A stretch of 7,077 nt of DNA from JBGSYN01 sp041750975 (GTDB lineage Bacteria; Pseudomonadota; Alphaproteobacteria; Geminicoccales; Geminicoccaceae), in contig JBGSYN010000058.1 of NCBI GenBank assembly GCA_041750975.1, forward strand, positions 1 to 7,077, written 5' to 3'. The translations under genes were made by a program, and so were the position numbers. The notes below the pieces were generated by a model. The model did no database searches and was not told the origin of the DNA. It worked only from the letters and a program-made list of their open reading frames with translations. Below are positions 1 to 5,915 of the stretch, one piece after another. Positions within the stretch are counted from its first letter, which is position 1. Each line of letters begins with the position of its first letter.

Positions 1-504
1 CTTAACGTCATGAACTCCATGCAGATTGTCAAGGCTGAAACCCTATAGAGCAGTAAATAGTACGTTAGTACCTCCTAAAGTCCGAATCCAGAAAATTTGA
101 GTATCTCTGGTCTCTGATAACCACATAGATACTTCGACGAACCTTGAGGTCGAGATGAAGTCTTTCCACGTATTCATTCTTTAGACGGTTCACAATCTAT
201 GGCAGGTATCCAATGCGCTTCTAAGGTTGGCACCTTTAGTACATCGCAGCCCTTCGGCAGCTTATGTGCAATGACTGTGGGAATTATCACATGTAGCATT
301 TTTTTTTGCGCAGCACACATCCGGCAAAATGTCGGGACAGCACGATAATAGCTTGCACGCTACGTCGTTATACTCTTAACATCAAATAATTGGAGCCGGG
401 GGGATTTCTGCCTCAGCTGCCAGAAAGCTTTCAAAGAATTTTGACCTTCAGGCCGCTCTCAGTAAATGTTGTGGCAACGATGCTGCCAACTTTGGAGAGC
501 AAAT
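1..504. other. AT-richer stretch without a convincing gene
   Basis: I see no credible coding region here. The stretch is visibly more AT-rich than the window right of about 900, with stops in all frames and no recognisable peptide. Items that can be pointed out are a run of nine T at 299-307, an isolated CRP-like dyad TGTGG-N6-TCACA at 276-291, and a TATACT that could be a -10 box at 369-374 without a clear -35. A reverse-strand ATG at 18-20 could open a gene leaving the left edge, but it is too short to judge. The stretch probably holds the promoter of the gene starting at 505 plus degraded DNA. Confidence 0.5.
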
Positions 505-903
505 ATGCTTTTAAATCCTATGCTTGATGTAGCCATCGGTCTTATATTTATGTATCTTCTCTTGAGTATTATTGTAACAGTAGTTCAAGAGTTTATTGCT
601 TCTACTTTCAAGCTCCGAAACAAAAATCTAGTGAGGGCTATAGTCGAACTTAGTGGCAGCGATAACAAGGCAAACTTTTTTGAACATCCACTCATCTCAC
701 CTCTGTTCCGCGGCGACGTCGATGAGAAGGGAGCCCCTAAGAAAGGCGGCCCCTCATATATTCCGAAGCGGAATTTCGCACTCGCCATACTTGCACTCAA
801 TCTCGGTGCCAGTTTCTGGTTCGATCTTTTGGGCAAGTTCATGAATATACGGATGACGGGCAAACGCGAGGAAACGGATACACCAACGACAACGCCGAAA
901 TAG
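505..903 (+). pseudogene. Internally deleted membrane protein (N- and C-terminal parts fused)
   Basis: This frame gives 132 residues from the ATG at 505, preceded by GGAG seven bases upstream, which is preferred over the ATG at 466 that has no such site. Residues 8-28 form a membrane segment (DVAIGLIFMYLLLSIIVTVV). Then follow a basic-to-mixed region and the phrase GGPSYIPKRNFALAIL (81-96), followed directly by LGASFWFDLLGKFMNIRMTGK (100-120). From memory of this family of roughly 400-residue hypothetical membrane proteins, the SYIP-FAL phrase lies near the N-terminus and the GAxFWFDLL phrase near the C-terminus, with several hundred residues between. The copy here therefore looks like an in-frame internal deletion with the junction near residues 95-99 (about 787-801). 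It could still be translated, but it lacks the central domain. Function of the full-length family is unknown to me. Composition is lower in GC than the genes to its right. Confidence 0.6.
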
Positions 904-978
904 CTATAATTTCTGCCGTGGTTTCACTTGGACTTGCCGGATCGAATTGAATTGTCTGGTGTTGGTGCCAAATCGCTT

Positions 979-1449
979 TCAGTTCCCGATGAAGGCGATC
1001 ATGCGGCCGGCGATGAGGGCGCCGAGCCATGATGTCATCGACATCAACCCGGCAATGCGCAGCCGCGCGGGGCTTGCAGTTTGGAGCGTGAAGCCATGGT
1101 TCCAGTGCAACAATAGCGCCCCACTTGCGCCGACCGCGATCAAGGCCAGTTTGATGCGGAAAACTGCAAGAAAAGCATATTCCGTTGCACGCACCGAGAA
1201 CAACAACAACCCCGCCAAGATCGCAAGGGCGAGGCCCGTCGCCGCAACCGGCACCAGGACCCGCATCAGTTCACGTCGATCAGCCCTGGGCCAGAATCCC
1301 AAAAGCCTCAGATCGAGCGGCAGGATAGCACCCACCAGGAGAGCTATCCCCAAAATATGCGCGGTGTTGACGGCGGCATAGCCCCAGCGCGAGAAGCGTA
1401 GGGCCTGTGCGACCGCCGATTGCTGCAAAGCTTCGAGGAGGGCCTCCAA
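979..1449 (-). CDS. DUF6644-like four-helix membrane protein
   Basis: A 156-residue integral membrane protein with four hydrophobic segments at about 23-45, 64-85, 94-114 and 132-153. The N-terminal phrase VNTAHILGIALLVGAILPLDLRLLG (27-51) and the LLLHWNHG phrase (112-119) match my recollection of the DUF6644 family. The membrane histidines H31 and H115 could be metal or haem ligands, which is inference. The start is a TTG at 1447-1449, six bases after the TAG of the upstream gene in the same frame, and no ATG is available nearby. No strong ribosome site precedes it, so translation is probably coupled to the DUF6152-like gene. These two families are often neighbours, which supports a shared but unknown envelope function. 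The gene ends 75 bases from the convergent fragment at 505-903. Confidence 0.7.
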   Translation of the reverse strand: MEALLEALQQSAVAQALRFSRWGYAAVNTAHILGIALLVGAILPLDLRLLGFWPRADRRELMRVLVPVAATGLALAILAGLLLFSVRATEYAFLAVFRIKLALIAVGASGALLLHWNHGFTLQTASPARLRIAGLMSMTSWLGALIAGRMIAFIGN

Positions 1450-1452
1450 GCC

Positions 1453-1824
1453 CTAATTGCGATCGGGATAGAGAATATACTCCTGATCGCCGAGATAGAG
1501 CCGCTCGACCTTGAGGAGCCGTTCGTCGATGTTCGTGGAAGGCTCGCCGATGGCCCGGATTTCGACACCTTCGGCGAGATCGCCATCCTCCAGCCCGGCG
1601 CGCTCGTTGCGATAGGGTTGACCCACCTCGATGGTCCAGACCTCGCCCTCGACGTCAACCTCGAGAACACCGTGCGGGTTGCCGAGGCTGACGCTTTGGA
1701 TAACGCCGGTAAGCTCGATATTGTCGCCCGTTGTCCAGCTCCAGCCATGATGGGCGCTCACCGTGTCCGGCTGCAGCATGAACGCTCCGGCAATCGCCAA
1801 GCTGCTGAGGGTCAGTTTCCGCAT
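1453..1824 (-). CDS. DUF6152-like secreted protein
   Basis: A 123-residue protein with a clear Sec signal peptide (MRKLTLSSLAIAGAFMLQ..., cleavage probably after VSA at 24), leaving a mature N-terminus that begins HHGWSW. The remainder is a small beta-rich domain with the phrases ELTGVIQSV, NPHG (49-52) and VWTIEVG, typical of the DUF6152 family. An HH pair at the mature N-terminus together with H51 suggests a copper or other metal site, which is inference only. The ATG at 1822-1824 has GGAG seven bases upstream. The DUF6644-like membrane protein follows after three bases beyond the stop, indicating one transcript. The gap from the upstream RTX gene on the same strand is 90 bases with no clear terminator, so read-through is possible. 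Confidence 0.75.
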   Translation of the reverse strand: MRKLTLSSLAIAGAFMLQPDTVSAHHGWSWTTGDNIELTGVIQSVSLGNPHGVLEVDVEGEVWTIEVGQPYRNERAGLEDGDLAEGVEIRAIGEPSTNIDERLLKVERLYLGDQEYILYPDRN

Positions 1825-1914
1825 GTTCGTACTCCGCGCAGATTTCGGTCGGTTCCGATCTCTGATCTACGTCTGCGGGAAGCACAAACAACACATCGCA
1901 ATCCCGGCTGACGG

Positions 1915-2730
1915 CTATCCCAGGAAGCCATCGATATCGCTGATCACCGGTGTTTCGGTGGCGAGGAAGTCGAAGACAAGCATGGCAGCGGCAGCGTCAG
2001 GCTGCTCCGCCCCGACGAAACCGTCCGGACCGTTGCCGCCATCTGGTTGGAATTCGAGCGGCCCATAGCCATCACCCATGTCGACATTGTAGATGTTACC
2101 GACCGGGACCTCATGGGTATTGGCAAGGACGATCTCGAACATGTCACCATTATTGACCACGAGCCGGGTATCGGCGCCGTCGAAATAAAAGCCGATTTCG
2201 GCAATGCCGGGCTCACCGCCGGCGCCGAGCTCGCCGATCCAGTCGAAGTGCTGATCGCCGGCCACGATCTTGTCGCCGTCGATGTTCTTGAAGTCCAGAT
2301 AATCGTCGGTTTCATAGTCCATGATGCGGTCGGCCTGATCGCCCATGCCGCTATCGCCTTCGCCGAAGCGAAAATAATCGATTTCGATACCGCCCCACAT
2401 CTCGTCGACCCCGGCGCCGCCGACGAGGATGTCGATCCATCCGTCGCCGAAGATCGTGTCATTGCCGTCGCCGCCCATGAGAAAATCCATGCCAGGCCCA
2501 CCATGGATCTCGTCATCGCCACCGAGACCATCGAATTCGTCATCCTCATAACCGAGGAAAATGACGTCATCGCCTTCCGTCGCGATCGGCGGTGGCGGTG
2601 GGCCCGGTGGCGGGACATCCTTGATATCGTCGACCGGATGCGGTGGTGGTGGCGGTCGCGGAACATCGCGAATGGGAAGCGGATCGAACGGTTCGAAGCC
2701 CGCTTGGTCGTCGTCGAAAGTAAAATGCAT
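1915..2730 (-). CDS. Proline-rich RTX-repeat calcium-binding protein
   Basis: A very acidic 271-residue protein without a Sec signal peptide. Residues 22-48 are proline-rich (runs of five P). Residues 52-114 carry RTX-type glycine/aspartate nonapeptides (GLGGDDEIHGG, LMGGDGNDTIFGD, LVGGAGVDEMWGG), which bind calcium and fold as a beta-roll. From about 118 it resembles serralysin-like C-terminal domains (DYFRFGEGD, DRIMDYETDDYLDF, TRLVVNNGDMFEI). The tail (LVFDFLATETPVISDIDGFLG) looks like an uncleaved type I secretion signal, although no ABC exporter lies in the window. Start: the ATG at 2728-2730 has GGAG six bases upstream and sits 20 bases below a leader hairpin, the same distance as in P1 and P3. 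Earlier in-frame starts (TTG 2757, ATG 2742 and 2736) lack this. It shares the 56-bp promoter module with the peptide genes, so it may be a co-expressed partner such as an adhesin or matrix protein. Confidence 0.82.
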   Translation of the reverse strand: MHFTFDDDQAGFEPFDPLPIRDVPRPPPPPHPVDDIKDVPPPGPPPPPIATEGDDVIFLGYEDDEFDGLGGDDEIHGGPGMDFLMGGDGNDTIFGDGWIDILVGGAGVDEMWGGIEIDYFRFGEGDSGMGDQADRIMDYETDDYLDFKNIDGDKIVAGDQHFDWIGELGAGGEPGIAEIGFYFDGADTRLVVNNGDMFEIVLANTHEVPVGNIYNVDMGDGYGPLEFQPDGGNGPDGFVGAEQPDAAAAMLVFDFLATETPVISDIDGFLG

Positions 2731-2750
2731 TGCCATCTCCATCAATAATG

Positions 2751-2769
2751 GAGCCAAACCATTTGGCTC
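2751..2769 (-). promoter_or_regulatory. 5'-leader hairpin of the RTX gene
   Basis: The reverse-strand sequence GAGCCAAATGGTTTGGCTC forms an eight-base-pair stem. It ends exactly 20 bases before the ATG at 2730. P1 and P3 have hairpins of the same length at the same distance. It probably stabilises the 5' end of the mRNA or modulates ribosome access. Confidence 0.7.
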
Positions 2770-2809
2770 TGGACGGCCCGAGACTTGCCGTCATTCGGTG
2801 GAACCGGGA

Positions 2810-2865
2810 GTGCGAAAACTCACAAGTGCTAACGGTATATTTGCCGGGACTTGCTGCAGAAATGC
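2810..2865 (-). promoter_or_regulatory. Shared 56-bp promoter module, RTX copy
   Basis: Read on the reverse strand, it begins GCATTTCTGCAGC and ends TTGTGAGTTTTCGCAC. It aligns without gaps to the modules upstream of P1 (5296-5351) and P3 (6310-6365). The second arm of the upstream dyad is degenerate here (GCAAATATAC). The downstream dyad TTGTGA-N4-TCGCAC is intact. The edge of the module is 79 bases before the RTX start. The expected -10 position (GCAAGT, 2783-2788) matches poorly, so activator dependence is likely. Confidence 0.7.
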
Positions 2866-2924
2866 GGCGGGCTCGTGCTTGACTTTCAATACTCCTAACT
2901 GCATTCGCAATGGCATCGCCTCGA

Positions 2925-2938
2925 GTGAGTTAAGTCAC
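2925..2938 (+). promoter_or_regulatory. Possible CRP-type operator before the C39 peptidase gene
   Basis: GTGAGTTAAGTCAC is a perfect GTGA-N6-TCAC dyad. A TCTTAT hexamer at 2961-2966 would act as -10 and put the dyad centre about 41.5 bases upstream of the start site, the usual class II activator position. The spacer is six bases rather than the four seen in the peptide-gene modules, so it may be a related site for the same or another regulator, or chance. Confidence 0.35.
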
Positions 2939-2957
2939 CGCACGCCTCGATTTCGAT

Positions 2958-2974
2958 GGCTCTTATGGGGAGCC
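2958..2974 (+). promoter_or_regulatory. Leader hairpin before the C39 peptidase gene
   Basis: GGCTC and GAGCC pair across a seven-base loop, 38 bases before the ATG at 3013. It echoes the leader hairpins of the RTX and peptide genes but lies further from the start, so the parallel is weak. Confidence 0.3.
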
Positions 2975-3012
2975 GCAAGGGTCCGTCGATATCGAGCAAA
3001 AAGGAACCATCC

Positions 3013-3678
3013 ATGCCATCGCCGACAGTCAACCGGAATGTGCAACCCGCGTCGAACGCCGGCCGCCGCTGGTTCTGCAGGGCCGCTCTCGGCCTTCTGG
3101 CCGTGCATGCGCTGCCCTCGCCCGCACCGGCACGGCCGGTCAAAAGCGCGCTCGAGGCGCGTCACGACAAGGTCGTCACCCAGCAGTTCGATCTGAGCTG
3201 CGGTGCTGCCACGCTCACCACCATTTTGAACTTCCAGCACGGCGAGCGGTTGACCGAGCGGGAAGTCGCCATCAGGCTCATCGGCAGAACCGAATATCTG
3301 GAGAACCCGAACCTGCTGCGCGCCAAGAACGGCTTCTCCCTGCTCGATCTGAAGCGGGTCGTCGAGGAGTATGGGTATAAAGGCACCGGTCTCGGCCAGA
3401 TGGACTTCGAGCAGCTCGCGGCGCGCGCGCCCGCCATCATCCCGACCGATATCATCGGCTACCCGCACTACGTCGTCTATCGCGGCTTCTATGGCGACCG
3501 GGTGCTGGTGGCCGATCCGGCCTATGGCAACCGAAGCTTCACTCGCAAGCGGTTCATGAATATCTGGTTCGACTATCCCGACTATGGCCGGCTGGCCTTT
3601 ATCGTCGACCGTACGGACGGTCTCATTCCTCCCAATCGCCTGGGCGTGACCCCGGCCGACTTCGTCACGCTAAGCTGA
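3013..3678 (+). CDS. Periplasmic C39-family cysteine peptidase (FapD-like)
   Basis: A 221-residue protein. The ATG at 3013 has AAGGA seven bases upstream and is chosen over the in-frame ATG at 2956. Residues 18-40 form a signal peptide (RRWFCRAALGLLAVHAL, then PSPAPA), so the protease acts outside the cytoplasm. Residues 47-175 are a papain-like C39 domain: Q57 six residues before C63 in QQFDLSCGAATL gives the oxyanion residue and nucleophile, H152 lies in YPHYVVY and D168 in ADPAYG. C39 domains normally sit at the N-terminus of peptide ABC exporters and remove double-glycine leaders. Stand-alone, exported versions of about this length occur as FapD in the functional-amyloid (Fap) system. Its stop overlaps the start of the barrel gene as TGATG, so the two are translationally coupled. 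The likely substrates are the small AG-motif precursors encoded at 4963-6757. Confidence 0.88.
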   Translation: MPSPTVNRNVQPASNAGRRWFCRAALGLLAVHALPSPAPARPVKSALEARHDKVVTQQFDLSCGAATLTTILNFQHGERLTEREVAIRLIGRTEYLENPNLLRAKNGFSLLDLKRVVEEYGYKGTGLGQMDFEQLAARAPAIIPTDIIGYPHYVVYRGFYGDRVLVADPAYGNRSFTRKRFMNIWFDYPDYGRLAFIVDRTDGLIPPNRLGVTPADFVTLS

Positions 3679-4850
3679 TGACTAGGCAAAAACTCTTAGG
3701 CACGACCGCGACCGTCGGCCTGTTCGGTGCCTTAGCCGCGGTGGCGTCGGCGGCGGCCCAGGAGCCGAGCGTCGACGTGCTGAGTAGTCAGATCCAAGTG
3801 CTCGAACAGGCGATCATCGACCGCGATGCCGTCATCATCGATCTGATCAACCGCGTCCGTCAGTTGGAAGAAAATCAGCCCGCCGATCCAGAGACTGGCG
3901 AGACCGAAACCGCCGCGACGGCGGCAACGGACGGGGCCCCGACCGGTGATGAGCTACCGCCGCCGCCTTCAGAAACCCAGGCCGGCATCACCGAAGTCGA
4001 CCCCGAGGATGCGGAACGGGCACTCGATGTCTCGCTCGTCAATGTCGGCGGTCTCCTCCTGGCCCCGGGGCGCCTGCAAGTTACACCTTCGGTGAGTTAC
4101 ACCCGGTCCGAGCAAAACGTCACCAGCCTCATCGGCGGTACGCAGCTCTTCATCGGCGACCAGGAATCGGATCGCGACATCGTCGGTCTCGACCTTTCCG
4201 CCCGCCTCGGCTTGCCCTGGGATTCGCAGGTCGAGCTATCCCTGCCCGCCCGCGCCGTCCGCCAGGAGGATGTGACCCTGCAGGATGACGGCACCTCGAG
4301 GGACGATCATTCGACGGGATACGGATTGGGCGATATATCGGTTGGCCTGTCCAAGACCCTGGCGCGCGAGGACGGCTGGCGGCCGGACCTGATCGGCAAT
4401 GTCGGGGTCACCCTGCCGACCGGCGAGGAAAGCGATAACGGGGTCTTTCTGGGAGGCGGTTTCACCAGCTTCGAGGTTGGCCTGTCGGCGACCAAACGGC
4501 AGGATCCCCTGGTCTTCGTCCTCTCGGGCTCGCACGCCCGCACGCTCGAGCACGACAACATCAAGCCCGGCCCCGCGACTTCGCTGGGCTTCACCACCTT
4601 GCTCGCGGCCAGCCCGGAAACGTCCCTGCGCTGGGGGCTAAGCACCACCTTCTTCGACGATACGGAATTCGACGGCCGCGATATCGACGGCTCGGGCGGG
4701 GTTGCGGCATCCCTGACCTTCGGCGGCTCCAGTGTCATCGGCCCCGGACGCGTGGTCGACCTCTCGACCTCGATCGGCCTCACCGACGACGCCTCCGCCT
4801 TCTCGGTTCGCCTGTCTCTGCCGATGAGCTTCCGTCGACCGTTGTTCTGA
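3678..4850 (+). CDS. Outer-membrane beta-barrel with N-terminal coiled coil (FapF-like exporter)
   Basis: A 390-residue protein. Residues 1-27 are a Sec signal peptide ending ASAAA before QEP. Residues 35-63 show regular heptads (L35, I39, L42, I46, I53, L56, V60, L63, with R49 breaking one position), predicting a coiled coil. Residues 66-115 are a Glu/Thr/Ala/Pro-rich linker. From about 118 to the C-terminal phenylalanine there are many alternating amphipathic strands (LQVTPSVSYTRSE, VELSLPARAVRQE, PDLIGNVGVTLPTGE, SFEVGLSATKRQDP, FSVRLSLPMSF). Signal peptide, trimerising coiled coil, linker and C-terminal barrel is the architecture of FapF, which secretes Fap amyloid subunits. Length is also close. 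It is coupled to the C39 peptidase gene by a one-base overlap. It ends convergently with P1. An ordinary barrel of the phenol-degradation-associated porin type is the alternative, but the coiled coil and partner gene favour a secretion pore. Confidence 0.85.
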   Translation: MTRQKLLGTTATVGLFGALAAVASAAAQEPSVDVLSSQIQVLEQAIIDRDAVIIDLINRVRQLEENQPADPETGETETAATAATDGAPTGDELPPPPSETQAGITEVDPEDAERALDVSLVNVGGLLLAPGRLQVTPSVSYTRSEQNVTSLIGGTQLFIGDQESDRDIVGLDLSARLGLPWDSQVELSLPARAVRQEDVTLQDDGTSRDDHSTGYGLGDISVGLSKTLAREDGWRPDLIGNVGVTLPTGEESDNGVFLGGGFTSFEVGLSATKRQDPLVFVLSGSHARTLEHDNIKPGPATSLGFTTLLAASPETSLRWGLSTTFFDDTEFDGRDIDGSGGVAASLTFGGSSVIGPGRVVDLSTSIGLTDDASAFSVRLSLPMSFRRPLF

Positions 4851-4883
4851 TCCTCCGGCCTCTGGGATCGCTGGACATGAAAA

Positions 4884-4911
4884 AACCCTGCGGATCGATG
4901 TCCGCAGGGTT
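4884..4911 (-). terminator. Strong terminator for P1, also between convergent units
   Basis: An 11-bp perfect stem AACCCTGCGGA/TCCGCAGGGTT with a six-base loop. On the reverse strand it is followed by TTTTTT (4880-4885), a textbook rho-independent terminator 51 bases after P1. On the forward strand the T tract is poor, so it serves the barrel gene less well. Confidence 0.85.
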
Positions 4912-4962
4912 CATGTTGCGACAATTGCCAAAATCCCGATCACCAAGGCTCCATCACCATGC

Positions 4963-5217
4963 CTAGCAATAGGATGAAGGCAGGAGTGAGCACATGGTCA
5001 TGATGCGACGTATGACGACCGCGGGGACGAGAACGGTCCCGGCCGCGACCTCGTCCATGGTCTCGTCGGTCAACTCCACGGGCTCGATGGCCGCGGTCCG
5101 GACTGGAGGACCGTCAGCCGCCCGATGCAGCGGGCCGGCTTGCGCGGCCGTCATGCCCTGACCCAAAGCCACGCCGGCAATGGTGCCGGCCAAGATCAGT
5201 CTTCGAGGGTTGATCAT
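4963..5217 (-). CDS. P1: Sec-exported precursor peptide with AG leader motif
   Basis: An 84-residue precursor. The ATG at 5215-5217 has AAGGA seven bases upstream, and an in-frame start at 5265 is not needed. Residues 1-27 are a Sec signal peptide (LILAGTIAGVALGQGMTAAQA). The pro-segment (28-60) ends LTDETMDEVAAG, matching the double-glycine leader pattern with L at -12, T at -11, M at -7, V at -4, A at -2 and G at -1. The predicted core is residues 61-84, hydrophobic with an RR pair, and carries C76 and a C-terminal C84 (CSLLPSSYC). The signal and pro-segment are shared with P2-P4 while the core is not. It has its own 56-bp promoter module, leader hairpin and terminator. I do not recognise a named family. 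The predicted product is a small secreted peptide released by the C39 protease, with activity unknown. Confidence 0.8.
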   Translation of the reverse strand: MINPRRLILAGTIAGVALGQGMTAAQAGPLHRAADGPPVRTAAIEPVELTDETMDEVAAGTVLVPAVVIRRIMTMCSLLPSSYC

Positions 5218-5237
5218 TACCGTTTCCTTTTGTTTCA

Positions 5238-5256
5238 AGGCCAAATCTTTCGGCCT
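5238..5256 (-). promoter_or_regulatory. 5'-leader hairpin of P1
   Basis: AGGCCGAAAGATTTGGCCT on the reverse strand forms a 19-nt hairpin ending 20 bases before the P1 ATG. It matches the RTX and P3 leader hairpins in length, position and GGCC-type stem. Confidence 0.7.
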
Positions 5257-5268
5257 GTCACGCACGAT

Positions 5269-5351
5269 GTTCTAGTCGCATTGCGAAACGCCGGTGTGCG
5301 ATATGTCACAATTCCTTCAGGCATTTTCGCGGAACCCGGCCGCAAAAATGC
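5269..5351 (-). promoter_or_regulatory. P1 promoter with shared 56-bp module
   Basis: The module is 5296-5351: dyad GCATTTTTGC-N11-GCGAAAATGC, then TTGTGACATATCGCAC. A TAGAAC hexamer at 5269-5274 can serve as -10. With a start site about seven bases later, the TTGTGA-N4-TCGCAC dyad centres near -41.5, the class II activator position for CRP/FNR-type regulators. P3 has TAACAA at the same offset. Confidence 0.6.
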
Positions 5352-5414
5352 AGCATTGCAAAGAGCACCCATCGAAGCGGACAATCGGTACTTTCGGGTC
5401 GTTCCCGGACGCAG

Positions 5415-5445
5415 AAAACCCCGCCGATCGAGACCAGCGGGGCTC
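5415..5445 (-). terminator. Terminator after P2 and the stray core copy
   Basis: On the reverse strand AGCCCCGC and GCGGGGTT pair (one G-T wobble), followed by a TTTT tract. It is clearly related to the hairpin after P4 at 6427-6455: both contain CCCCGCCGATCGAGA on the forward strand. Both units therefore descend from one duplicated block. Confidence 0.75.
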
Positions 5446-5468
5446 TCTTGTATCGTAGGGCATTAATC

Positions 5469-5543
5469 CTAGAAGCGCGGATGTTCCCCTGCCTTTTGTG
5501 CTGCAGGACCCACCAGGAAACACACGCCAATCGGGCAGTTCAT
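5469..5543 (-). CDS. Stray second core copy overlapping the end of P2
   Basis: A 24-codon frame starting at an ATG that overlaps the P2 stop as TGATG and ending TAG at 5469. Its first residues MNCPIGVCFLVGPAA align with LNCYITVCFLLPPSA in the P2 core at 9 of 15 positions. Most of the identical residues use different synonymous codons (aat/aac, atc/att, gtt/gtg, tgc/tgt, ttt/ttc, cca/cct, gct/gca), so the similarity is at protein level and old. It has no signal or leader of its own. It may be a coupled second core, a core put out of frame by a frameshift, or a leftover of core duplication. Whether it is translated cannot be told. Confidence 0.4.
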   Translation of the reverse strand: MNCPIGVCFLVGPAAQKAGEHPRF

Positions 5544-5821
5544 CAACCCGGCCAAGCCGATGGGGGCAACAGAAAGCAAACGGTGATGTAGCAATTCAAC
5601 ATGACGGCCAAGCTACCTTGCATGGGGTTGGGGTTAAATCCGGCCGAGACATCGTCCATGGTCTCGTCGGTGAGCTCGACCGGCTCGAGCGCTGCGGTCT
5701 GGATGCCCGGATTGGCGGCAGCCCGGTCGAGCAGCGGGCCGGCCTGGGCGGCCGAGACGCCTTGGCCAAGCATGATGCCGGCAACAGCACCGGCCATAAG
5801 CATGGTGCGAAGATCAACCAT
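5543..5821 (-). CDS. P2: Sec-exported precursor peptide with AG leader motif
   Basis: A 92-residue precursor. The ATG at 5819-5821 has AAGGA seven bases upstream. Residues 1-27 are a signal peptide (MLMAGAVAGIMLGQGVSAAQA). Residues 28-61 are the pro-segment ending LTDETMDDVSAG. The core, 62-92, is hydrophobic and contains C77 and C82 (NCYITVC) followed by LLPPSAWPG. The first 61 residues are nearly those of P3, and the DNA encoding DETMDDVSA is identical in both over 27 bases, yet the cores are unrelated apart from the C-x4-C spacing. It lies 94 bases after P3 with no promoter module of its own, so P3-P2 are probably one transcript. The core phrase TVCFLLPPS resembles TMCSLLPSS of P1. Confidence 0.8.
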   Translation of the reverse strand: MVDLRTMLMAGAVAGIMLGQGVSAAQAGPLLDRAAANPGIQTAALEPVELTDETMDDVSAGFNPNPMQGSLAVMLNCYITVCFLLPPSAWPG

Positions 5822-5840
5822 TTACGTTTCCTTTTCGAAC
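5642..5840 (-). repeat. Paralogous leader repeat, P2 copy
   Basis: A 199-bp block from the ribosome site through the AG motif aligns without gaps to 6051-6249 (P3). The final 27 bases (5642-5668) encoding the leader motif are identical in both copies. Homology stops at the predicted cleavage point. Confidence 0.8.
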
Positions 5841-5853
5841 CGATCGAGTCGGT
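5839..5853 (-). promoter_or_regulatory. Short leader hairpin of P2
   Basis: ACCGA/TCGGT pair around a five-base loop 17 bases before the P2 ATG. P4 has the equivalent hairpin ACCGAT/ATCGGT at 6774-6788. This is a B-position variant of the longer hairpins of P1, P3 and the RTX gene. Confidence 0.55.
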
Positions 5854-5872
5854 GTAGAGTTTTAGGATCGCG

Positions 5873-5894
5873 CCTGCGGATTTTAGTCCGCAGG
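5873..5894 (-). other. Intergenic hairpin between P3 and P2 (terminator without T tract)
   Basis: CCTGCGGA/TCCGCAGG forms an eight-bp stem with a six-base loop. Its stem resembles that of the P1 terminator (CCCTGCGGA...TCCGCAGGG), but no T tract follows on the reverse strand. It would not stop transcription efficiently. It may stabilise the P3 message or act as a processing site in the P3-P2 transcript. Confidence 0.6.
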
Positions 5895-5915
5895 GACGCA
5901 CTTCAACAGATTTGA

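Noticed and set aside
1..20. Reverse-strand ATG at 18-20 that could start a gene leaving the left edge
   Set aside because: Only six codons are visible, with no convincing ribosome site or peptide signal.
276..291. CRP-like dyad TGTGG-N6-TCACA in the gene-poor left region
   Set aside because: Single occurrence more than 200 bases from the nearest start, with no aligned partner in the window. Likely chance.
1420..1911. Forward-strand open frame of 163 codons
   Set aside because: Antisense to the DUF6152-like gene, which has a signal peptide and family motifs. No ribosome site or recognisable domain in this frame.
2047..2748. Long forward-strand open frame of 233 codons
   Set aside because: It lies opposite the RTX gene. 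Its peptide is a low-complexity shadow rich in V, D, I and A without a domain, while the reverse frame has clear RTX repeats, a ribosome site and a promoter module.
2561..3196. Forward-strand open frame of 211 codons across the divergent control region
   Set aside because: It spans the shared promoter module and overlaps two well-supported genes in other frames. Composition is shadow-like.
4307..4924. Reverse-strand open frame of 205 codons opposite the barrel gene
   Set aside because: The frame includes the terminator hairpin at its start and reads as Arg/Pro/Ser-rich shadow sequence. The forward barrel protein is well supported.
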